Positions 6,401-10,881 of a stretch of DNA of 10,881 bases are shown here, piece after piece (the stretch's first letter is position 1; every line of letters begins with the position of its first letter). The stretch is from positions 1 to 10,881 of the forward strand of contig CAKPLQ010000043.1 of assembly GCA_934167685.1 (NCBI GenBank). The letters are read 5' to 3'. The position numbers and the translations under genes were made by a program. This stretch comes from an uncultured Clostridia bacterium. GTDB lineage: Bacteria > Bacillota > Clostridia > TANB77 > CAG-508. The notes beneath the pieces were generated by a model. The model worked only from the letters and a program-made list of their open reading frames with translations. It was not told the origin of the DNA and searched no databases.

Positions 6401-6422
6401 TTGTATCTTCCTTTCGCATGTT

Positions 6423-6451
6423 ATAATATCACAACTATCACTAATTTTCAA
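6423..6451 (-). promoter_or_regulatory. Sigma-A-type promoter of the amylase gene
   Basis: TTGAAA (6451-6446) and TATTAT (6428-6423) are separated by 17 bases on the minus strand. The predicted start near 6416 leaves a leader of about 16 bases holding the ribosome binding site. No obvious catabolite-repression operator overlaps it. Confidence 0.6.
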
Positions 6452-6517
6452 GTGCATCATATAATGTTAATACAGAGGTATATGTCAAGTAAATTTTTTA
6501 TTGATTTTTCATTGGGC

Positions 6518-6564
6518 AAAGAAAATCTCACTACATTTATTACTTCTAATAAACATAGTGAGAT
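6518..6564 (-). terminator. Terminator of spo0A
   Basis: ATCTCACTA (6564-6556) pairs with TAGTGAGAT (6533-6525). The stem continues through two G-U pairs into TTTATTA/TAATAAA around a GAAG loop, giving an 18-base-pair hairpin that ends in TTTTCTTT. It begins 11 bases past the spo0A stop. The plus-strand side is also T-rich, so it may be bidirectional. Confidence 0.88.
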
Positions 6565-6574
6565 ATTTTTATAT

Positions 6575-7399
6575 TTACGCACTCTTTAATTCAAGCCTTA
6601 ATTTATCTGCAATCATTGCAATAAATTCGCTGTTCGTAGGCTTTCCTTTAGCAGCTGAAATTGTATAGCCAAATATATTTTCGACAACATCTTGTTGTCC
6701 TCTTCCCCAAGCGACTTCTATTGCATGGCGTATTGCACGTTCTACACGTGATGGTGTTGTGGTAAATTTGTCTGCGATTTTTGGATATAAACTTTTTGTG
6801 ATTTGATTAATGACATCAATATCATTTACAACCATAATAATAGCTTCGCGCAAATATTGATATCCCTTAATATGGGCAGGCACACCAACTTCGTGAATAA
6901 CATTTGTAACTAATGCTTCCAAATTATCTTCTTTTTTAGTGGTACCTTTTGAAATTTCAATATATTGCTGTCTTGGCGCGGTTGATTCTCTTGAAATAAA
7001 ATTATTATTTTGTTCTGGTTTATAATTTTTTAACTCTCTAATTCTAGTAATTAGTAATTCAATATCAAATGGTTTTACAACATAATATTCTGCCCCTAGT
7101 TCGACAGCTCTTCTTGTAATTTTATCTTGTCCTACTGCTGACAACATTACAAAAATCGGCTTTTTAGGCATCTTTATCATATTTAGTTTTTCTAATACTC
7201 CTATTCCATCTAAATGTGGCATTATTACATCAAGCAATACCACATCTGGCATTAAATTAGATATCATATCTAATGCCTCGTTTCCGTCTTTTGCTCTTCC
7301 AACAATCATCATATCATCTTGATTTTTTAAATACGTAGCCAATGTCATGCTGAATTCTTGATTATCATCTGCTATTAAAACTGTAATTTTTTCTCTCAT
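6575..7399 (-). CDS. spo0A: Spo0A, master response regulator of sporulation
   Basis: Phosphorylated Spo0A binds 0A boxes and switches cells from growth to sporulation, also influencing solvent and storage metabolism in clostridia. The 274 residues contain a receiver domain (about 1-125) with acidic pocket Asp11/Asp12, phospho-acceptor Asp57 in LLDVIMP, Ser87 and Lys109 in VVKPF. A variable linker (about 126-158) leads to the Spo0A-specific DNA-binding domain. Its recognition-helix segment (SRVERAIRHAIEVAWGRG, about 217-234) and KPTNSEFIAMIADKLRLE are nearly the same as in Bacillus. AGGAGG lies eight bases before ATG 7399. The gene has its own promoter and terminator and is not next to spoIVB or recN, its frequent neighbours elsewhere. 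Length and all key residues are normal. Confidence 0.98.
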   Translation of the reverse strand: MREKITVLIADDNQEFSMTLATYLKNQDDMMIVGRAKDGNEALDMISNLMPDVVLLDVIMPHLDGIGVLEKLNMIKMPKKPIFVMLSAVGQDKITRRAVELGAEYYVVKPFDIELLITRIRELKNYKPEQNNNFISRESTAPRQQYIEISKGTTKKEDNLEALVTNVIHEVGVPAHIKGYQYLREAIIMVVNDIDVINQITKSLYPKIADKFTTTPSRVERAIRHAIEVAWGRGQQDVVENIFGYTISAAKGKPTNSEFIAMIADKLRLELKSA

Positions 7400-7447
7400 G
7401 GCTTTTTCCTCCTAAATTTTTTCTACTGTAAATTTTTTACATTTTTG

Positions 7448-7476
7448 ATTATAATACTTAAGAAAAAATTTTGCAA
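7448..7476 (-). promoter_or_regulatory. Promoter of spo0A
   Basis: TTGCAA (7476-7471), a 17-base spacer and a perfect TATAAT (7453-7448) lie 49 bases ahead of the start codon. In the leader that follows, TGTAAA-TTT-TTTACA (7427-7441) is a perfect short inverted repeat that could be an operator or chance. No sigma-H-like or 0A-box sequence was found in this gap. Confidence 0.6.
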
Positions 7477-7501
7477 GAGTTTTTTGGAACTTTTTTCCAT
7501 T

Positions 7502-8146
7502 TTATTTATTTTTTTCTACAGTTTTATTTATATATTTTTCTTCAGTCACTTGAAAATACTGCACATTAAGTTTTTTTGTTTCAATATCTTTTAAAAAAAT
7601 ATTTTTTCTATTTTTTTCCATCTCCACTTCTAAAATAATATTTTCAGAATAATTTATATTTCTTATATTTATATCATTATTTTTACAATAATACTTAAAA
7701 ATTTCTAAATTGGAGTAGTCCAACCCTACTTCTATTTTTACACCTTGTACCTTGATTACTTTAGTAGCCTTTTCTATTACTTGTAGAGTAGCATCTGAAT
7801 ATGCCCTTACCAATCCACCTGTACCGAGTAATATTCCACCAAAATATCTTGTAACTATTACAACTAAATTACACAAATTATTTTTTTGTAAAATATTTAA
7901 CATTGGTCCACCTGCAGTTCCAGAAGGCTCTCCATCATCACTTGATTTTTCTACTATCTGTCCACCTTCTGAAACTCTATATGCCACACAATTATGTCGT
8001 GCATCATAGTATTTCTTTTTTATTTCTTTAATCTTGTTCTCTGCATCTTCTATACTCTCCACATGTATAAGGTTTGCTATAAATTTCGACTTTTTTTCGA
8101 CTATTTCTGCAGTTTCGTCATTTAAAATTGTTATAAATTCTTCCAT
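7502..8146 (-). CDS. yigZ: YigZ/IMPACT family protein
   Basis: Member of the widespread YigZ (YvyE, UPF0029/IMPACT) family. Its eukaryotic relative IMPACT modulates the eIF2-alpha kinase GCN2; the bacterial role is not settled. At 214 residues it has the usual length. The N-terminal domain has KKSKFIANL (18-26), YYDARHNCVAYR (46-57), the signature SSDDGEPSGTAGGPM (68-82) and VTRYFGGILLGTGGLVRAYSDA (98-119). The C-terminal part (about 135-205) fits the DUF1949 ferredoxin-like domain. The ATG at 8146 has AAAGGAGA upstream, lying just after the TAA of the flavoprotein gene nine bases away, so the two are co-transcribed. No clear terminator follows before spo0A, so some readthrough into spo0A is possible. 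Confidence 0.92.
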   Translation of the reverse strand: MEEFITILNDETAEIVEKKSKFIANLIHVESIEDAENKIKEIKKKYYDARHNCVAYRVSEGGQIVEKSSDDGEPSGTAGGPMLNILQKNNLCNLVVIVTRYFGGILLGTGGLVRAYSDATLQVIEKATKVIKVQGVKIEVGLDYSNLEIFKYYCKNNDINIRNINYSENIILEVEMEKNRKNIFLKDIETKKLNVQYFQVTEEKYINKTVEKNK

Positions 8147-8155
8147 TTTTCTCCT

Positions 8156-9415
8156 TTATTCTTCTGATATATTAGCTCCAGCTGTATAACCTGTTGAATA
8201 TGCAATTTGCAAATTAAAACCCCCTGTATATGCATCTACATCTATAATTTCTCCTGCAAAATATAAACCTTTTATTAATTTAGATTCCATTGTTTTAGGA
8301 TTAATTTCTCGTGTACTAACTCCTCCTGCTGTTATAATAGCCTCTTCTACTGGTCTAAATGCTTTTATAGTAATTGCAAAACATTTTAATAATTTACCTA
8401 ATCTTTTTCTTTCTGTTTTAGTAATCTCGTTTACACGTTTATTTTCATCTATTCCAGATACTTCTATTATTAATGGTATTAACTTTTGAGGTAATAACTT
8501 ATCTAAACTGTGCTTAAATTGCTTATTTTTAAATTCTTTAAAATCTCTTAAAATTCTATCATCTAACTGCTCTTCTGTAAGTGCTGGCTTTAAATCTATA
8601 CTTAAACTTATATATTTCTTTTTTAACAAATAATCTATTTCTCTATATCTTGCCAAATGCGCCGAACCACTTAAGATTATTGGTCCTGATATTCCAAAAT
8701 GCGTAAATACCATTTCTCCAAAGTCTTCATATATGAGTTTCTTTCTTTCTTCATCAATTAACTTTATTGCTACGTTTCTTAGACTTAATCCTTGTAGTCT
8801 CTTACATTCCTCTTTTTCGTAAACTTCTAGTGGCACTAGTGAAGGCTTTATAGGAGTTATTGTATGTCCTAAGTCTTTTGCAATTTTATATCCATCACCT
8901 GTTGAACCTGTTAATGGATAACTTTTTCCTCCTGTTGCCAAAATTATTTTATCTGTCTGAATTATCTCTTTATTAGTTCTTATTCCAAGCACTTCATTAC
9001 TTTTTATTAGAATTTTTTCTACCCTAGTATCAAATTTATATTTAATCTTCAATTCATCAATTCTTTTTTTAAAACAATTTAATACATCAATAGATTTGTC
9101 AGTTACAGGGAATATTCTGTTTCCCCTCTCTTCTTTCACTTCTAATCCTTGTTTTCTTAAAAATTCCATTATATCTGTATTTGTATAATTTTGAAATGCA
9201 CTATATAAAAATCTCCCATTGCCTGGAGTATTTTTTATAAATTCGCTCATATATAATGAACTTGTTATATTGCATCTTCCTTTTCCTGTTATCAATAATT
9301 TTCTTCCAAATGATGGCATTTTTTCTAATATTGTTACATCATTTCCATTTTCTGCCGCTGTTATTGCAGCCATCATCCCTGCTGGTCCTCCACCTATTAC
9401 TATTACTTTTGGCAT
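8156..9415 (-). CDS. HI0933/BaiN-like NAD(P)/FAD-dependent oxidoreductase
   Basis: Flavoprotein of 419 residues in the HI0933/YhiN family. Some clostridial members (BaiN) act on bile-acid intermediates, but most have no proven substrate, so only the cofactor role is safe. An N-terminal Rossmann motif binds FAD (VIGGGPAGMMAA, glycines at 8-10 and 13), followed by GRKLLITGKGRCNITSS (37-53) typical of the family. ATGGKSYPLTGSTGDGY and the C-terminal LYFAGEIIDVDAYTGGFNLQ complete the FAD site. The start is ATG 9415, with GAGAGG eight bases upstream; the GTG at 9424 overlaps that ribosome binding site and is not preferred. The gene leads a two-gene unit with yigZ, nine bases downstream. It appears full length. 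Confidence 0.93.
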   Translation of the reverse strand: MPKVIVIGGGPAGMMAAITAAENGNDVTILEKMPSFGRKLLITGKGRCNITSSLYMSEFIKNTPGNGRFLYSAFQNYTNTDIMEFLRKQGLEVKEERGNRIFPVTDKSIDVLNCFKKRIDELKIKYKFDTRVEKILIKSNEVLGIRTNKEIIQTDKIILATGGKSYPLTGSTGDGYKIAKDLGHTITPIKPSLVPLEVYEKEECKRLQGLSLRNVAIKLIDEERKKLIYEDFGEMVFTHFGISGPIILSGSAHLARYREIDYLLKKKYISLSIDLKPALTEEQLDDRILRDFKEFKNKQFKHSLDKLLPQKLIPLIIEVSGIDENKRVNEITKTERKRLGKLLKCFAITIKAFRPVEEAIITAGGVSTREINPKTMESKLIKGLYFAGEIIDVDAYTGGFNLQIAYSTGYTAGANISEE

Positions 9416-9443
9416 TAATGCCACCTCTCTTTCTTATTCTTCT

Positions 9444-9472
9444 ATATTATCAAATTTTGGTATTTTTTGCAA
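9444..9472 (-). promoter_or_regulatory. Promoter of the flavoprotein-yigZ unit
   Basis: TTGCAA (9472-9467), a 17-base spacer and TAATAT (9449-9444) lie 28 bases ahead of the flavoprotein start. The -35 box is identical to that of spo0A. A further hairpin, GAAATTTG/CAAATTTC at 9498-9518, lies upstream with no T-tract; its role is unknown. Confidence 0.55.
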
Positions 9473-9544
9473 TAGCTTATCGTCTTTGTTCTTGCGCGAA
9501 ATTTGTATTGCAAATTTCAGTGCATTGTTATTTTCATACAATAA

Positions 9545-9568
9545 GAAAAACTCCATCTTTCAATGGAG
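9545..9568 (-). terminator. Terminator of the 289-codon gene
   Basis: On the minus strand CTCCAT-TGAAAG-ATGGAG (9568-9551) is followed by TTTTTCTT. It lies about 28 bases past the stop codon of the unknown gene and insulates the flavoprotein unit. Confidence 0.78.
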
Positions 9569-9595
9569 AAAAGATTTTCTTTTTTTGCAAACTAC

Positions 9596-10465
9596 TTATT
9601 TTGCAGACAAATAGTCAGCAAGTATAGCAGTTTGATTCTGTCCACTACACTTCAGTTTTCTCCAGGTATCTTCACCCAAGATATACTGAATTGCAGCGAC
9701 TCTTCGACCAATTCCGCAACTAAGCTCCCAGCACAAACCCTCATCCACTTTTTTAGTAGACTCTTTAACCTGCTTCAGGGTTTCTATTGCTTCTTCATCA
9801 GATTCAATATACCCGACAAATACTGCAATATCCCAAGGTACACCTGCCTGTTTGGCTAATCTAGCCACTCGACGACCAAAAACTTTACGCTGAGCTACAA
9901 TCTTTGAGTAATCCTCAATTATGTAGCTTGTATAGAATTTTCCCCGCTCATAATTGTTGGCACTTACAGTTACCTGCCATTTTCCATCAATTATATATAC
10001 GTAATTCTTATATCCGGAACCTGCCCAGCGTGAGAAACTCTTTATGAATTCAAATTTCTTGAATTCCCCTAACTCCTCTCGGAGTCTAAGGGTTGTTTCT
10101 CGGTCATATATCAGATGCATTTCTGCCCATCTGTTAGCTGAATTTATCTCTGCTCCTTTTTCCGGACCATATACAAACAGATTCAGCGCATCCTCGGAGC
10201 CATTTGGATATAGAGCATAAAAATGTTCTTTTCTCACATTTTCATTTAACTCTTCCCAAGAGATTTCTTCTGGTTCCTCCAAGATAACAGGTGCTATCGG
10301 TGTTACTACATCAACTTCAAAATTCCGAAGCTGATAGAAGCATTCACTCATTCCTTCAGTTATGCATATGTCATAACCTGATGTATACATAGCAGAAGTA
10401 TGGCCTCCCTGTCTGCTGTCGTAAAAGTTTCCAAGCATTACAGTTCTCTTTGTTGCTTTAATCAT
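9596..10465 (-). CDS. Unknown 289-residue protein, higher GC than its neighbours
   Basis: I do not recognise this protein. It has no signal peptide or membrane segment. Three parts can be described: an N-terminal section (1-70) with the unusual GNFYDSRQGGHTSAMYTSGYD and an acidic PVILEEPEEISWEEL stretch; a middle section (about 80-185) rich in aromatics (FYALYP, NLFVYGPEKG, SRWAGSGYKNYVYIIDGKWQVTVS); and a basic, helical C-terminal part (KVFGRRVARLAKQAG at about 194-208, later GIGRRVAAIQYILGEDTWRKL). GNNYERG-like and WQVTV elements suggest beta structure in the middle, but no family is implied. Base composition stands out: 27 of 60 bases are G or C at 10141-10200, against 12 of 60 at 2221-2280. 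Promoter, GAGG ribosome binding site and terminator are all present, so it is a complete single-gene unit, probably acquired from another genome. Confidence 0.8.
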   Translation of the reverse strand: MIKATKRTVMLGNFYDSRQGGHTSAMYTSGYDICITEGMSECFYQLRNFEVDVVTPIAPVILEEPEEISWEELNENVRKEHFYALYPNGSEDALNLFVYGPEKGAEINSANRWAEMHLIYDRETTLRLREELGEFKKFEFIKSFSRWAGSGYKNYVYIIDGKWQVTVSANNYERGKFYTSYIIEDYSKIVAQRKVFGRRVARLAKQAGVPWDIAVFVGYIESDEEAIETLKQVKESTKKVDEGLCWELSCGIGRRVAAIQYILGEDTWRKLKCSGQNQTAILADYLSAK

Positions 10466-10587
10466 AATGTTCCTCTCTTTCTCCGATTATTATCGGGGGT
10501 AGCATTGGTTAATTGTTTACAGAATTAAGACGAGAAATTCGTACATAAAAATTTTTTTGATGCACTCTCAACTTAAATCATACTATA

Positions 10588-10616
10588 ATTATAACAGTTA
10601 TTTACATTTTAGTCAA
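10588..10616 (-). promoter_or_regulatory. Strong sigma-A-type promoter of the 289-codon gene
   Basis: TTGACT (10616-10611), a 17-base spacer and a perfect TATAAT (10593-10588) predict transcription from about 10581. This leaves a leader of about 115 bases, long for such a gene. The leader holds a small hairpin CCGAT-TATT-ATCGG (10483-10496) just ahead of the ribosome binding site, which could affect translation. Confidence 0.7.
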
Positions 10617-10621
10617 GTTAT

Positions 10622-10634
10622 GTAAAGCGTTTAC
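10622..10634. promoter_or_regulatory. Palindrome beside the promoter, possible operator
   Basis: GTAAA-GCG-TTTAC is a perfect inverted repeat five bases upstream of the -35 box of the 289-codon gene. It resembles a cre site but the central CG is shifted by one base from the consensus. A second, AT-only inverted repeat of nine base pairs (10665-10684) lies further on. The stretch 10466-10806 holds only promoters and these repeats; no further gene is seen in it. Confidence 0.35.
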
Positions 10635-10694
10635 TTTTTACCGTTTAAATTGGCTATTTGTCAGTATTTTATAGATATAAAATAAAAAAATATT

Positions 10695-10723
10695 TTGACT
10701 TCAATACTTTCGCAAAATTAAAT
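10695..10723 (+). promoter_or_regulatory. Weak upstream plus-strand promoter
   Basis: TTGACT (10695-10700), 17 bases, then TTAAAT (10718-10723). The -10 box matches at four of six positions. It would add to the stronger promoter nearer the tRNA. Confidence 0.3.
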
Positions 10724-10746
10724 TTTAATAAATTGGTGAAAAAACC

Positions 10747-10775
10747 TTGACAAATTGTTAAAATCATATTAAAAT
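10747..10775 (+). promoter_or_regulatory. Promoter of tRNA-His
   Basis: A perfect TTGACA (10747-10752), a 17-base spacer and TAAAAT (10770-10775) predict a start near 10782, about 25 bases before the tRNA. Further tRNA genes may follow outside the window. Confidence 0.75.
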
Positions 10776-10806
10776 ATGTAATGTGCTCACAAATGAGCTA
10801 CAAGAT

Positions 10807-10881
10807 GGTGGATGTAGCGTAGTTGGTTAACGCGCCAGTTTGTGGCACTGGAGACCGTGGGTTCGAGTCCCATCTTCCACC
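10807..10881 (+). tRNA. tRNA-His (anticodon GUG), cut at the window edge before CCA
   Basis: The cloverleaf is complete up to the discriminator base. D-stem GCGT/ACGC, anticodon stem CCAGT/ACTGG around TTGTGGC (anticodon GUG, reads CAC and CAU), and T-arm GTGGG-TTCGAGT-CCCAT all pair, with one G-U. The extra G at 10807 opposite the last base C is the G-1:C73 pair that identifies tRNA-His. The acceptor stem has one T-T mismatch (positions 6-67). Whether CCA is encoded cannot be seen. Confidence 0.93.

Noticed and set aside
6401..6460. A 20-residue N-terminal extension of the amylase from ATG 6460.
   Set aside because: It would include the promoter region, has no family similarity, and ATG 6400 has a proper ribosome binding site.
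7100..7106. A perfect 0A box (TGTCGAA on the minus strand) inside spo0A.
   Set aside because: It encodes part of the conserved receiver domain (Ala-Val-Glu-Leu) and is far from any promoter, so coding need explains it.
9219..9859. Several long plus-strand open frames opposite the flavoprotein and the unknown gene.
   Set aside because: They are antisense shadows rich in Leu, Ile and Phe, without ribosome binding sites or recognisable motifs.
10622..10634. A cre site for CcpA at GTAAAGCGTTTAC.
   Set aside because: The central CG is offset from the cre consensus by one base, so only an unspecified operator is proposed.

Overview
This AT-rich stretch comes from a spore-forming Firmicute, most likely a member of the Clostridia. 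It carries an unmistakable spo0A gene, strong AGGAGG-type ribosome binding sites, sigma-A promoters of the TTGACA-17-TATAAT type, and T-tract terminators. Every intact protein gene lies on the minus strand. No species can be named from the sequence alone.

Left part (1 to about 4.4 kb): a small mobilizable element. Reading along the minus strand, it holds an 89-residue protein of unknown function, a large serine recombinase interrupted by one in-frame TAA, a MobV/Pre-type relaxase started at TTG, and a 91-residue unknown protein. The recombinase plus MobV pair recalls tnpX and tnpZ of Tn4451/Tn4453-type mobilizable transposons, but no cargo gene is visible. The 280 bases between recombinase and relaxase are packed with hairpins and are the best place to look for the transfer origin. 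A strong terminator lies between the 89-residue gene and the recombinase, and an upstream segment overlapping that gene's stop codon could pair with one terminator arm, as in an attenuator.

Middle part (4.4 to 9.4 kb): chromosomal backbone. It contains a tRNA-Gly(UCC) with its promoter and terminator, a 5'-truncated serine acetyltransferase remnant (the only protein-coding trace on the plus strand), a cytoplasmic GH13 alpha-amylase, the sporulation master regulator Spo0A, a YigZ/IMPACT-family protein, and an HI0933/BaiN-like flavoprotein. The last two form one transcription unit (flavoprotein first, 9-base gap). spo0A and the amylase each have their own promoter, and a long hairpin terminator separates them.

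Right part (9.5 to 10.88 kb): a self-contained expression unit (promoter, 289-codon gene, terminator) encoding a protein I do not recognise, with visibly higher GC than its surroundings, suggesting recent acquisition. A divergent AT-rich intergenic region follows, with plus-strand promoters driving a tRNA-His(GUG) whose discriminator base is the last base of the window.

No CRISPR array, rRNA gene, intact insertion sequence or recognisable defence system is visible. The points most worth checking are the putative attenuator ahead of the recombinase, the interrupted recombinase, the hairpin cluster beside the relaxase gene, and the unknown higher-GC gene.
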